From: Beroe forskalii
Lineage: Eukaryota; Ctenophora; Nuda; Beroida; Beroidae
Assembly: GCA_011033025.1 (NCBI GenBank)
Contig: WFMF01000219.1
Coordinates: 186,001 to 250,000, forward strand
Direction: 5' to 3'
Length of the DNA: 64,000 bases
The position numbers were made by a program, and so were the translations under genes. The notes under the pieces are model-generated. The model searched no databases. It was not told the origin of the DNA and saw only the letters and a program-made list of their open reading frames with translations. Position 1 is the first letter of the stretch, and every line of letters begins with the position of its first letter. Below, one piece after another: positions 44,835 to 56,293 of the stretch.

Positions 44835-46705
44835 GATTTGTCATCCATAAGAAATATTTCTCGCCCTAAAAGATGACAAATTCCAGACTTCCACATTCAA
44901 GGAAAATATTTCGAAAAATCTCGATTATTGGAAAAAAAAAGATTCCCAGTAAATCAGAAAAAAGTTCCTGGAAGGCATGCCCACCTAACGACTTTTTATA
45001 GGTATGTGGTTGACATGTGGGGAACGTCACCACACCGAATCATAGCAGCATTTTTCAGAGATTGAATTTAAACCTCTGTCACATCGAGTAGGACATCACT
45101 TTTTTAACTTTGATGCTTCCTCACTGCACACTCCGCTGCAGTACGTATATCCAGGCTGTGTTTGGATTGAGCGTGCACAGTACGTATATCCAGGCTGTGT
45201 TTGGATTGAGCGTGCACAGTACGTATATCCAGGCTGTGTTTGGATTGAGCGTGCTCAGTACGTATATCCAGGCTGTGCTTGGATTGAGCGTGCACAGTAC
45301 GTATATCCAGGCTGTGTTTGGATTGAGCGTGCACAGAACGTATATCCAGGCTGTGTTTGGATTGAGCGTGCTCAGTACGTATATCCAGGCTGTGTTACCA
45401 GGAGATTGAGCGTGCTCAGTACGTATATCCAGGCTGTGTTTGGATTGAGCGTGCTCAGTACGTCCATATCCAGGCTGTGTTTGGATTGAGCGTGCGCACA
45501 GTACGTATATCCAGGCTATGTTTGGATTGAGCGTGCTCAGTACGTATATCCAGGCTGTGCTTGGATTGAGCGTGCACAGTACGTATATCCAGGCTGTGTT
45601 TGGATTGAGCGTGCACAGAACGTATATCCAGGCTGTGTTTGGATTGAGCGTGCTCAGTACGTATATCCAGGCTGTGTTAGGATTGAGCGTGCTCAGTACG
45701 TATATCCAGGCTATGTTTGGATTGAGCGTGCTCAGTACGTATATCCAGGCTGTGCTTGGATTGAGCGTGCTCAGTACGTATATCCAGGCTGTGTTTGGAT
45801 TGAGCGTGCTCAGTACGTATATCCAGGCTGTGCTTGGATTGAGCGTGCTCAGTACGTATATCCAGGCTGTGTTTGGATTGAGCGTGCTCAGTACGTATAT
45901 CCAGGCTGTGTTTGGATTGAGCGTGCTCAGTACGTATATCCAGGCTGTGTTTGGATTGAGCGTGCACAGTACGTATATCCAGACTGTGCTTGGATTGAGC
46001 GTGCTCAGTACGTATATCCAGGCTGTGCTTGGATTGAGCGTGCACAGTACGTATATCCAGGCTGTGTTTGGATTGAGCGTGCACAGTACGTATATCCAGG
46101 CTGTGTTTGGATTGAGCGTGCACAGTACGTATATCCAGGCTGTGTTTGGATTGAGCGTGCACAGTACGTATATCCAGGCTGTGTTTGGATTGAGCGTGCT
46201 CAGTACGTATATCCAGGCTGTGTTTGGATTGAGCATGCACAGTACGTATATCCAGGCTGTGTTTGGATTGAGCGTGCCCAGTACGTATATCCAGGCTGTG
46301 TTTGGATTGAGCGTGCACAGTACGTATATCCAGGCTGTGTTTGGATTGAGCGTGCACAGTACGTATATCCAGGCTGTGTTTGGATTGAGCGTGCACAGTA
46401 CGTATATCCAGGCTGTGTTTGGATTGAGCTGCACAGTACGTATATCCAGGCTGTGTTTGGATTGAGCGTGCACAGTACGTATATCCAGGCTGTGTTTGGA
46501 TTGAGTGTGCCCAGAACGTATATCCAGGCTGTGTTTGGATTGAACGTGCCCAGAACGTATATCCAGGCTGTGTTTGGATTGAGCGTGCACAGTACGTATA
46601 TCCAGGCTGTGTTTGGATTGAGCGTGCTCAGTACGTATATCCAGGCTATGTTAGGATTGAGCGTATTCAATACGTATATCCAGGCTGCACTCGGATTGAG
46701 CGTGA
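44835..46705. repeat. Copy 2 of the duplicated block with an expanded 39-bp array
   Basis: The array (45141-46705) has about 40 units of 39 bp with very regular spacing. As 39 = 13 codons and few units hold stops, frames of 489, 315, 239 and 156 residues are open on both strands (STYIQAVFGLSVH-type repeats). These are not genes: no splice context or conserved domain, and the coding-like frames coexist on opposite strands. Confidence 0.93.
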
Positions 46706-46829
46706 CCGAGTATTACTTAAATTGCAGAACGATGCTCGAAGTGGGACGAGCACAATTGTTTCCTGAAATTTTGTTTTCTTGACTTAATTACTCACTTGAT
46801 AACCCCATAGGTATTATTCCAGACCAAAC

Positions 46830-47597
46830 ATGACCATGAAAATCGCAATGGTAGTCTGTCTCATGACGTTGAGCACACTTGGCAATGGAGACCCTCTAAC
46901 GGACAGACTGACAGCTCTCAGATTTGGGGAAAATGAGGAATCCTGGATCTACTTCAGACCAGCTGGTGATATGGGGCCTATCAGCGAGCAGGCCTCAGTG
47001 TGTGCGTGGCTTAAGAACCCTGCAGATAGTGCAGAACAAAACCCCTGTTTCAACACAGTTTTTACTTACAATGGTAACATGTTTGTACTGGCTGGAAGGG
47101 GCTGTTCAAATACGGTTGTTTCACCTTACAGCCGCTTCCCCTTCCCAGAGCCACCCAGCAGTGTGACAGCAGTGTTACCAGACTGGCACCATGTCTGTCT
47201 GACATTCAGTGCAGCCTCTCAAGAAGCCCGGTACTACATGAACGGGGAGGAAGTGGAATCTTTGACAGTATCTGGTACAATAGTAACCGGCGGTAGAAAC
47301 GTTGTGACAATAGGGAACCATACTCCAAAATACAAAAACATGTACTTCGGGGGTGAGATGACCGACTTGAACGTGTGGGCTAAGACACTGTCAGAGGAGG
47401 AAGTTAGTGAGTTGTACCAAGCAGGTCTTTGTTCTTTACAGGCTGATCAGCACGAGGAATCTAAAGTGCTATCCTGGGGAGAGATCCTGGGGCAGCGAAG
47501 GAATGGTGACGTCACAGAGTTTACCCCAACTAGCTGCACTGGAGCGAAAACTCTGATGGAGGAATTGAGCCAGTTGAGAGAGAGTTGCAGTGCGTGA
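46830..47597 (+). CDS. Secreted pentraxin/LamG-like protein
   Basis: A 255-codon single-exon frame with an N-terminal signal peptide (MKIAMVVCLMTLSTLGNG). The body is a concanavalin-like jelly roll of the pentraxin/laminin-G type: ASVCAWLKN early, WHHVCLTFSAASQEARYYMN in the middle (the W-H-x-V/C-x-x-F strand and N-G-E loop), GGRNVVTIGNH and YFGGEMTDLNVWAKTLSEEE, the usual 'G-x-[IM]-x-x-[LV]-x-[VI]-W' near the end. The canonical pentraxin HxCxSWES is not intact, so calcium/ligand binding is uncertain. The length suits a one-domain pentraxin-like lectin. It sits directly downstream of the 39-bp array; a possible acceptor lies just 5' of the ATG. Confidence 0.82.
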   Translation: MTMKIAMVVCLMTLSTLGNGDPLTDRLTALRFGENEESWIYFRPAGDMGPISEQASVCAWLKNPADSAEQNPCFNTVFTYNGNMFVLAGRGCSNTVVSPYSRFPFPEPPSSVTAVLPDWHHVCLTFSAASQEARYYMNGEEVESLTVSGTIVTGGRNVVTIGNHTPKYKNMYFGGEMTDLNVWAKTLSEEEVSELYQAGLCSLQADQHEESKVLSWGEILGQRRNGDVTEFTPTSCTGAKTLMEELSQLRESCSA

Positions 47598-48059
47598 TTC
47601 CACTGCCGGTCAGTATATCAGCAGTATTGTTTTATTCCAACTTTGAGCATTAATTACAGAAACTGAAAACCTGTCATGAGTCTCGAAATAAAGCAAACTT
47701 AGTTTAAGCCTCTTTTCCACAACTCACTAGACTATAACATTCTCAATTTTCATTTTGCGAATTGCAAAAAGAGACTGCAAAGTAAAAAGCAAAACCTGAT
47801 TTTGAACCAAAAATTTTGCGTGGATTAGCTCTGTTTTCTTAAAATAACTTTTAGTGTTAGTTAGAACTTTTCTTTCATTTTGCGAATTGAAAAAAATCCT
47901 CGACTACAAAATAAAAAGCATGCAGATCTACATTGATTTTCTAACAAACAATCGGAGTTTCATATGGTATAGGACATTTGTAGATTTGGGTGCCTATGGT
48001 TTTGATTTTAAGATTTTAGAGGTAAAATCCTGGTCAAATTCCATTCGGAAATTTTCTAG

Positions 48060-48550
48060 TGTCAGGGAACATGACATTGGTTTCAATGCCACTGGTTTCA
48101 GCAGCAACTTTTGTTAGGGAAGCAGCTGAAACTGGTGTCAGGGAAGCAGCTGACACTGGTGTCAGGGAAGCAGCTGACACTGGTGTCAGGGAAGCAGCTG
48201 ACACTGGTGTCAGGGAAGCAGCTGACACTGGTGTCAGGCAAGCAGCTGACACTGGTGCCAGGGAAGGAGCCAACACTGGTGTCAGGGAACCAGCTGACAC
48301 TGGTGTCAGGGAAGGAGCCGACACTGGTGTCAGGGAAGCAGCTGACACTGGTGTCAGGGAACCAGCTGTCACTGGTGTCAGGGTGGCAGCTGACACTGGT
48401 GTCAGGGGAGCAGCTGAAACTGGTGTCAGGGAAGCAGCTGACACTGGTGTCAGGGAAGTAGCTGGCACTGGTGTCAGGGGAGCAGCTGACACTGGTGTCA
48501 GGGAACCAGCTGTCACTGGCGTCAGGGAAGGAGCTGACACTGGGTTGGCA
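48060..48550. repeat. 24-bp minisatellite GTGTCAGGGAAGCAGCTGAC + ACTG
   Basis: About 19 units; open frames in several registers (24 = 8 codons) are artefacts. It shares TGGTGTCA with arrays at 17-20, 27.7 and 63 kb. Sparse relics continue at 48.8-48.96 kb. Confidence 0.92.
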
Positions 48551-49078
48551 TAGGGAAGCAGAACCATCCGACAGTGGTGTCTAGTAAGGCAGGCACACTG
48601 ATGTACAGGGAATAAGCTACTTCAAATTCAAATTGCGGAATACTATAATTTTCAACGAAATTTGGTGATTTCTCAAAAGAACACTTCCCAATTCCTAAAC
48701 GGGTTGAATTTTCAAATCTAACTAAACACCATTCACGACTGTTACTTGAAATTTGTTTCTTGATTTTGTCATAGAAAGGGGGTTTCAGCGGACACGATGG
48801 TGTTAGGGAAGCAGCGGGACTGGTGTCAATCTAAACAAAGCTCGTCACTGAATCTCAATTCATCCCAGTGAGCCGACACTGGTTTCCAGGGGCAGCGGAC
48901 ACTGGTGTCAGGGCATCCCAATGGGTTTTTTATTGAAACTGGTGTCAGGAAGCAGCGCTCAAAGTATGAGCAATCAGTGTTTCTTCATCAAATGATTCTA
49001 AGGCAGAGTTTTCTTCGAATCTCGTGTACAATTATTTTTCAGCAGCACCTCCTTGGAACAATATCATGTCAGGAAAAG

Positions 49079-50299
49079 TCATAAGACATTCAGAATTCCA
49101 GCGTATGCTGTGTAATCAGGGAAGAAATGGTTAGGGAAGTAAGATTTTACAAGAATCGCTGCATTGTGATGGGGGTGCGGTGCTCTTTTTCTGTCGGCAA
49201 TGTTTTTTGGTACACGTCGTGCATTGTGATGAATGACTTGCGAGCAAGGCACATATAGTAATTCTTCACCACACATCCATGTTTTGAGGGATATCTCAAT
49301 ATTTTCATCTACCCCATCCTTCCATGCCCCTACCAAAGTAGTCCACTTCTTCAAGGAAATGTTTAGTGGCTAGAAACGCTCCCCCTGTAATTGCTGATAC
49401 TTGATATGGAACATGATCAGTCTTTTTAAAGTCACAGAAAGCGTGCCATTTCATGTAGCGATCAAAACCTAAATAACAGGGATGAAATAACGGCCAAATC
49501 AATGTTTTGTTCAAGTTTTCTGCAAAGTAAATAATTGGGGCTACAACTGTTTTGTAGTTTTTATCAGTTATTGCCAACAGAGGTTCTATGAAACCAGACT
49601 TTGCCTCCATGTGACTGTCTAACACCAATACCACATCCCTGTTGCTATTTCACACCCAAATCTCCTACTATAGATGAGACCTTTGTTCTCCTCGAAGCGA
49701 GTGTAGTTCACCTTCACAGAAAATGTTTTTATGAGTGGTTCTATCTCCTTCAGCTCAAAATACTGCAGCTCTAGATCACTCCCATCATCTATTAGTATTA
49801 ATTCGTGAAAATTGTGAGGTGGTATGGAATCAATGACACTGTAAACTGTTCTGAGAACCAAAGAAAGCAGCTCATTGTGATAAACCACCACTACAGAAAC
49901 TCTTGTTCCACTTGAAGGGTAGGTGATATTCCTACAAGCCTCGTGTCTCAAGTCTGATATATTGCGGTTAACTAAAGGGAGTGAGTCAACGTGAGATTCG
50001 TTGTAACCCTGCCGTGCATTGAAGAAGACTTCATTCATCTTTTTAAGTGCAGAACCATATTTGATATTATCCTGGATACGTTTTCTTTGCTGAAAGCCAA
50101 GTTCCGTTTCAAAATACAGTTTAGAAGCATTGATTGTAGCCATCAGAGCTGTTGCAGTTGAGTCTTGCAATGGACTACTCGTTATGGTTTCTTTTTGAAG
50201 TTTGTAGAGGAGCAGATTTATGTATAGCATCGTGAATAATGTCACCATTACCACTAATCTTCTTGGGTGAATTCGGATCATTCTGGCTGGAATATTCAC
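49079..50299 (-). pseudogene. Polypeptide GalNAc-transferase (GALNT-like), two frameshifts
   Basis: Three consecutive frames on one intronless stretch make a GT27-family protein. The N-terminus is a type II anchor (RLVVMVTLFTMLYINLLLY). The stem is followed by VSVVVVYHNELLSLVLRTVY and LILIDDGSD, the family's Rossmann start, then LDSHMEAKSGFIEPL with the DxH metal-binding motif, and ENIEISLKTWMCGEELLYVP with CSQV, the Gal/GalNAc-T motif. Frames change near 49640 (in GGGATG, before VVLVLDSH) and near 49315 (in GGGGTAG). Each is explained by one missing G in a G run. No ricin-type lectin domain follows; the frame stops after about 35 more residues. Either a decayed retrocopy or consensus errors. 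Confidence 0.78.
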
Positions 50300-51240
50300 A
50301 TAAAATTATAGGTGAGTTAATAATCTGGGGTTGTGTTGAGAAACTCACTTTTGTATATACCAACACTTGACACAATAGCTGCTCGGACTGAACGGAACCT
50401 CTCAGCTTCAGTTCCTTGATTAACATGCCGTTTAGCAAGGCCATCCGCTGAGCTCGCCAGGCTAGGCTCAAACCTGAACAGCTACTGGGACAAATGTCGT
50501 CCTTATACCTTAAGGATAATCAAGACATTTCCTTGTGTTTGATATTTGATGAAGCACGGAGAGGAAACACGAAAGCACGAAATCTTTCTCTTGCCGAGTT
50601 TCACAACACTTAAGAATAAAATACATGAGCTGAAATTGAAATGGCGAAATGCAAAGTCAAAAGTACTTTCAAACCATCATCAGTGCAACAACCATAATTG
50701 AGGTTCCTGAACTACCAATGAAATTTTATAGTAAAGTCCAATTGCAAGTTACAACAGCGTTCTCCCGATGACTAACAAGGTACCAAAATTGAAGGACAAT
50801 TGTTTCAATAAAGGCTGAGATATAATAAAGATTGAATAGTGTGAAAAACATGCTATGAAACTATCAGTAAGGACAATCAGCAGTAAGGACAAGCAGTAAA
50901 ATCTGCTGACATAGATAGAAGCACCCTCATGAGGATATTAAACCTTTTAATTTGGAGTACTTCACATGTTGGTATTTTAATTTTGAGCATTTTACATGTT
51001 GGTATTTTCATGATCTGTGCTCGACACTATATACAGCACGTGTAGGATACCTGTGGTTCTAGAGGCTAGCATTAGCCCGATTGTAATAGTATCACTGATG
51101 GTACTTGTTTAAAGATAAAGAATGGGGCTGGCAATATTTAAGCATCCCTTTTTTGAGTTTCCAGCCTGTGTATTATCCAAAAAAATTTACAAAATTTGTG
51201 AAATTTCATCTAAATTTGGTGAAATTGAGAAATAATTCCC
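50300..51240. other. Upstream/intergenic DNA, nothing recognised
   Basis: AT-rich, short frames only. It may hold 5' UTR or promoter sequence for the GALNT-like gene on the minus strand. Confidence 0.4.
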
Positions 51241-51244
51241 ACTT

Positions 51245-51560
51245 TACCAAGGGACCATCCATAAAGGACGTCCGCAAAATTTCGGCTATTCTAGACCCCT
51301 CCCTCCTCCCTTGTCCGCAACCTGAAATACCCCCCCCCCCCTCCGGACGTCCGCATTTTCATTCGAAATCTTTTGTCATCATTTTAATTCCCGTTTTCTC
51401 AAATATGACGAAAGCAACTTTACTATTTGACTCAATGTCGAAAATCTAAGTTAAAATCTAAATTATCGACCATTTTGTTGTGCAAAATCGACAAAAATTT
51501 TCATAAATGCGGACGTCCGCATTTGGCCAAACACCCCTCTCCCCCTACGTTCATTTGGGG
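51245..51560. repeat. GGACGTCCGC-bearing dispersed repeat
   Basis: Begins GGGACCATCCATAAAGGACG, TCCGC and contains the palindrome GCGGACGTCCGC (51512-51523) plus CGGACGTCCGC at 51343, with a run of about 12 C. The opening resembles a widespread 'ACCGTCCATAAA' motif of invertebrate non-autonomous transposons. No ORF. Confidence 0.5.
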
Positions 51561-51761
51561 CACTGTCTTCGTTTACACTGCCTAATAACTTAATAACTCT
51601 ACAACGGGTAATATTATCGAGCTTTAAAATATCCTCCCCCGCCCCCTTGGTAAAATGTACACCTACTATATAAGCAGCTAGAGTAGGTACCTATTCCACA
51701 ATGTTTTTGCTTGATCCTCATGGAATTTTCTCCAAAGCTGTTCCCTAGACACTGGAATAAT

Positions 51762-52680
51762 ACTCAGTACTCACCGTAATAAGGCTTTGTTCTTCTTTCT
51801 CTTCAGACCATCAGACCCACTGCTCCACTGGTTAATACAATGGCCTGGTTTTCATCATAATCTGAAAATGAAGTAAAATATAAGTAAAACCATAAGTATA
51901 ACATAAAATCAACTGTTTCATTCTCGCAGGAAGGAACTGAAGCTGGGACCTACCAGCCTCGCAATAACCAATAACGGCGACAGTTCCAAGTCCAGTTTTT
52001 GTACGTGGTGTATGTTCGCACGGCGTAAAGACATAGAAATAGCATGTCTGTACGGGTGGAAGACATCTCATCTCACGACATTTCATCTCAGGTCACTTCA
52101 TCTCCCTGTCCTGACCCCAACCATAACCCTGACCCTAACCCAGACCCTTACCTTTGCATAGAGCTGACATATAGCGAGATAAAGTGTCCTGAGATGAAGT
52201 GTCGTGAGATGAAATGTCCGTTCCCCGTCTGTACGCCCGGGTATTACGTGAGGGCTCAAAACTGAGTATTTTTTCGGGGCTCCCATAATACTTGCCAGCC
52301 CCATTCTCTACTCTCAATATCTACTTACCAAATGAAGAACCATCTTGTGTTCCTCTTCAGCTTTTCCTTTGTCTTTCAACGAGTTTAATCAGCAGGAACC
52401 CATTGCATCTGATACTGTCATTCTGTGACATGCTATCCTGAATATAAAGATGAGTGTATGATAACGACTTATCAGCTGCTTTTTGGATTTTCGTTTCAAG
52501 AACTATACTTTTAATTAGATTTGAATTATTTACTCATGAAGTCATGAGTCATGAAAGTCATGCAAACAGAAAATTATATCGAAATATCGGGTTGGGATAT
52601 TACCTATACTTTCGAATTTCTCATTCTGTTTTCAATTGGCTGATTATTCTCAAATTATAATCGAATTTGATATAATGTCA
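51762..52680. repeat. Right arm of the large inverted duplication
   Basis: The minus strand here matches 43833-44568, again with the exon-like blocks (DENQAIVLTSGAVGLMV). Between them it has extra sequence at about 52030-52310, including inverted CGACATTTCATCTCAG motifs and a short TAACCCTGACCCTAACCC-like tract. The arms enclose about 7.2 kb with the pentraxin-like and GALNT genes. Confidence 0.88.
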
Positions 52681-52689
52681 TAGCTGATG

Positions 52690-54420
52690 ATCTAACATTA
52701 CCTCATATGTACTAAATTTGTTTTTATCGCATAACACTAACAGGTGGGGGGCAGGAAAATTACGGAAAATTCACAAATTTTTGCCTAGCAGCTATTTAAT
52801 TTCATTGTTTTGACATTTTCACAAACAGATCACGCAACCGAAAATTAAGTAGCACCTACCAACTGTGCCAGTGAATTCATAAGAAACAACGAAGCGATTC
52901 TGAACGCTGGAAACATAGAAATTAGGAAAAATGAGGAAAAATCTGGATAAAAACTTCCCGATAAACTTTGCATGATTTCCCCCTGTTTCACATATAATAA
53001 TAGCACCGGCGTGATCTAATCGCGAGGTGACGTAAATTACCATTGCATGGCACTCACAGAGCTAGTGATCTAATGCACACGAACAAACAGTAGGCGGTTA
53101 CATGGTGACGTCATGAGCAGGGATCAAAGTGGTGTGTTGATGACGTTGCACTGATCTACTGATAATATGGACTGCAACCGTATACTCATTAGCTCATTAC
53201 TATACAACGTGTACATTGTATAAGATGTTGTTCAGTTGGCCAGTAAACCGTTCTCAGATTCGTTGCTCCTCGTTTTATGCTGTTTTAGTAGTATTTAAGT
53301 TAGTATTTTTTCAATTCTATCAATTAATGTTGCTTGAAATATGGGGGTTTCAGTGTATACCAACCAAGAGAATTTACTTTTTACTGATTTGATTCATGTC
53401 ATAATTCGAGTCTTATCTTTCTAAATACATAAGAAACCTTTTTTGCCGCTTTCTGAATTCAAGTATTAAAAGGCTAAATAATGGTAATATGGTGTAAAAA
53501 TGGCAGCTGCTTTCTAAATTTCATGTGAAAGCGACTATCAGAAATATTTTCAATATACCTATTCCGCATAATCTGGAGGTCTGCCTCTGGATTAGACATT
53601 AATTGTTGCAGTATGACGTGTGCTATGCTTTAATTAAAGTTGAACATATTTGCTTCCTTCGCGAGTAGGTAGGTTTGTGCCTTCATTTTGTTGCTGCTTT
53701 GTTGCCTTGGAAACGTTGTATGCATATTCGTTAATACGCTGGTTACTCGAGTGAGTACGATCATGTACAGTCCCAGCTTACTCATTTATAGATCGACCCA
53801 TTGTGTGCTAGCAAGTAATTGATGATGCCTACTGAGCTAGTGCTACTGATTGCATAAATTTTCTTTTTACAATCGTACATTACATTGTACACTTATACAT
53901 CGGGTATACATTGTACATTATACATTTTACATTTTATATATGGGCGGTGCTTATGTCACAGTTTTATCAATCCTCCAATCGTTAGCCCTATTTACTTTTA
54001 GATCATCATTATAGTTCGGATAATTATTCCTTTCGGAGTTTTTACCACAATTTAGCAAGACGGTCTGTGCATTAGCATTCAAAATGCAATACTTTGTATA
54101 TCCTTAGCACTAGCAGCAGTATACGATTTCTTCTAAACAGCAATTCTTCTGTGTTTCTGTGTGTAGGTACTTTGTACATTGTACAGTGAATTTTTACATT
54201 TTTTAAAATTTATAGATTGTTGCATTTTCACAGATTTTACTTTTGTACGATGTTTCACTAAGTTAGCATGCTATGGAGTAATTATTAATACCTACAGTTT
54301 TTCAAGGGCATGTATTTATTTTCAATGGTTTGCATTAATTTTGAAACTTATTAAAACTACAAGATTTTTCAATTCCAGTTTATTTCTCTATCTACCGACG
54401 TTTCATTATAATCACTCATA
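52690..54420. other. Non-coding, probably promoter and 5' UTR intron of the RING gene
   Basis: AT-rich; includes short repeats of TACATTGTACA type near 53.86-53.94 and 54.17 kb. No convincing coding exon. The coding exon that follows starts after a TTTTCTTACAG acceptor, so a 5' UTR exon should lie here. Confidence 0.4.
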
Positions 54421-54466
54421 GGTAACTTTTTATTGACCAGTCACTTTTCTTACAGAAATCCCGGCC

Positions 54467-56293
54467 ATGGACCAACAAAGCTCAACAAATGCCCAGGATC
54501 CATCTCCAAACCCAGAAGACACTCCACCCGACCCAACCAGCTGCTCCTCATCCCACCCAATAATCTCCCTAGAAGTCCAGGACACGCCGGACCTCAACCC
54601 CTCCCCCAGCGCCCGGGACCCGCTTGTCCTCAACGAGATCACTGTAATCGATGACATCATCACCACCCCTGATGACGTCACCACTAGCAACTCCGACGAG
54701 CAGACCAGTGAGAGAGATCTAATGCAGAACATGGAGCGTCCTCCCACCACGCTCACCCTGAACACAGAGCTCCTCTCAGACAGCTCCATGATATTCAGCG
54801 AGATATCCACCGACCGCTCCACGGGGAATGAAGCTGAGGATATCCCTAATGTACCGGAAATCCCACCGGATGATCTGGACGCGGCGTCCATGGAGAATAA
54901 CGCGTCTCTGATCCGCGGGGGAGCAGCTAGAACCCTGTCTCAGAGAGATTTAGAGGAACTTCCTACAGCGCTAGACTGGGAAGAAGTGTCCTCTGAGGCT
55001 TCGGACGCCATCAATAACGTGGTGGAGAACATTGTGGACAGGATGCGGATTGAGCGGATGTACGAGCTGCGGCGGATTCAGTTCGGAGACCGGGCGGTTA
55101 GTTCGGGGGAGACGGCGCAGAGACTTGAGGAGCTGTTCAGCGGGGAGTCCCGGAGTTCTTCCGCCGCTGGTGGCGCCGCACAGACCAACCACCGCCCTCA
55201 CCGGAGTGATGTGGTGAGGAATGAGCTGGAGGAGCTGGCACGGAACCAGAGTGTGGGTAATCTTCTCAACACCCGGTTCAGGAACCTGCTTGAGAGTTCG
55301 CTCTCCGCACCCCCTCAAGGGGGAGCTATGATGCGGTCCCGTCCGGCCACCTCGCAACCCGTGACCACGCCCACTACCTCCGGAGTGCCGTCTAGTGTGC
55401 TAGCTGCCCCCAGGAGCGCGTCAGCACCCCTGACTCGGTCTCCAAGAGGGGTGATAGACAGCATGCAAATAGCTGCTACACCCCCTCCCCCTCCAGCGAT
55501 ACCCCCTGTTCTAGAAACCGATTCTGTAGAAGACGAGGGAGCGAGGAGAGCAGCTGAAGAAGTGAGCAGGATTAGGGCTGCTGAAGCTGCTAGGTATCAG
55601 CCCCCTGATTTCTCAGACAGACAGTTCGACTACGCTATTACAGACGTGGAGGAACTATTCCAAAGAAGACTGGTGTCGGATGTGCTGCACAGTGCGTTCA
55701 GGAACGTACTGGAGTTGCATATTGAGCGGAGGTTAGTGCGGTCAGGACGCAGGGGTTCCGGTGCACCGTTACAACAGCAACCGTTGTCACAGCAACCTTC
55801 CCAGCAACCAAGGCAACAGCAACCCGTGGCCCAGCAACCTGCACCACAGCAACAAAGATCATCGTTTAACCCCTTCCGCTCAACCCCACAACCAGCAGCA
55901 CCTAGTCCTATGATCGCCGGTCCTGCCTCCTCCCGTCGACTTCCCGAGATAGAGCGACAAATCCACTCCATGTCGACGGAAATGAAGGAGATGCGGAGCA
56001 TGCTAAAACTCCTGGTCGACACTCAACTCGACATACAACGCTCCATCCGACAGGAAGTTAACGCCCTGATGACCAAGTCCACCGTCGCCCCGTGCCCACC
56101 CACCCCGTTGCTAAGAGACGGCACGTGTGTGGTGTGTTTGGAGGTGCCGTGTGATACGGTGCTGTACCGCTGCGGGCACCTCTGCTGCTGTTATAACTGT
56201 GCTAGGAGTCTGCGGGTAGCGGGACATCATTGTCCGGTATGTAGGGCTGAGGTGGCGGACATTCTTAGGATTTACAAGTCTACTAACGAGTGA
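54467..56293 (+). CDS. RING-finger E3 ubiquitin ligase, 608 residues, single coding exon
   Basis: The frame starts at the first ATG after a TTTTCTTACAG acceptor at 54455. The first ~150 residues are P/S/T/D-rich and disordered. The middle has two related helical modules, NELEELARNQSVGNLLNTRF (about residue 250) and DVEELFQRRLVSDVLHSAFR (about 393), each ending FRN[LV]LE. A Q/P-rich spacer and a predicted coiled coil (EIERQIHSMSTEMKEMRSML) precede the C-terminal RING (about 550-608): CVVCLEVPCDTVLYRCGHLC, CC.NC and HCPVCRAEVADILRIYKS, a C3HC4 finger of the neuralized/LRSAM1 class that recruits E2~ubiquitin. Composition is GC-richer than the flanks. I cannot assign a vertebrate orthologue. Confidence 0.82.
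   Translation: MDQQSSTNAQDPSPNPEDTPPDPTSCSSSHPIISLEVQDTPDLNPSPSARDPLVLNEITVIDDIITTPDDVTTSNSDEQTSERDLMQNMERPPTTLTLNTELLSDSSMIFSEISTDRSTGNEAEDIPNVPEIPPDDLDAASMENNASLIRGGAARTLSQRDLEELPTALDWEEVSSEASDAINNVVENIVDRMRIERMYELRRIQFGDRAVSSGETAQRLEELFSGESRSSSAAGGAAQTNHRPHRSDVVRNELEELARNQSVGNLLNTRFRNLLESSLSAPPQGGAMMRSRPATSQPVTTPTTSGVPSSVLAAPRSASAPLTRSPRGVIDSMQIAATPPPPPAIPPVLETDSVEDEGARRAAEEVSRIRAAEAARYQPPDFSDRQFDYAITDVEELFQRRLVSDVLHSAFRNVLELHIERRLVRSGRRGSGAPLQQQPLSQQPSQQPRQQQPVAQQPAPQQQRSSFNPFRSTPQPAAPSPMIAGPASSRRLPEIERQIHSMSTEMKEMRSMLKLLVDTQLDIQRSIRQEVNALMTKSTVAPCPPTPLLRDGTCVVCLEVPCDTVLYRCGHLCCCYNCARSLRVAGHHCPVCRAEVADILRIYKSTNE

Noticed and set aside
45121..46590. A 489-residue minus-strand frame and a 315-residue plus-strand frame as repeat-protein genes
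   Set aside because: Both are products of a 39-bp tandem unit with few stops; opposite strands are open at once and there is no splice or start context.
48034..48567. A repetitive A/S/T/P-rich mucin-like protein
   Set aside because: The 24-bp minisatellite keeps several frames on both strands open; not gene specific.
52100..52145. Interstitial telomere repeat (TAACCCTGACCCTAACCC)
   Set aside because: Only a few irregular units; too short to call a telomeric relic.
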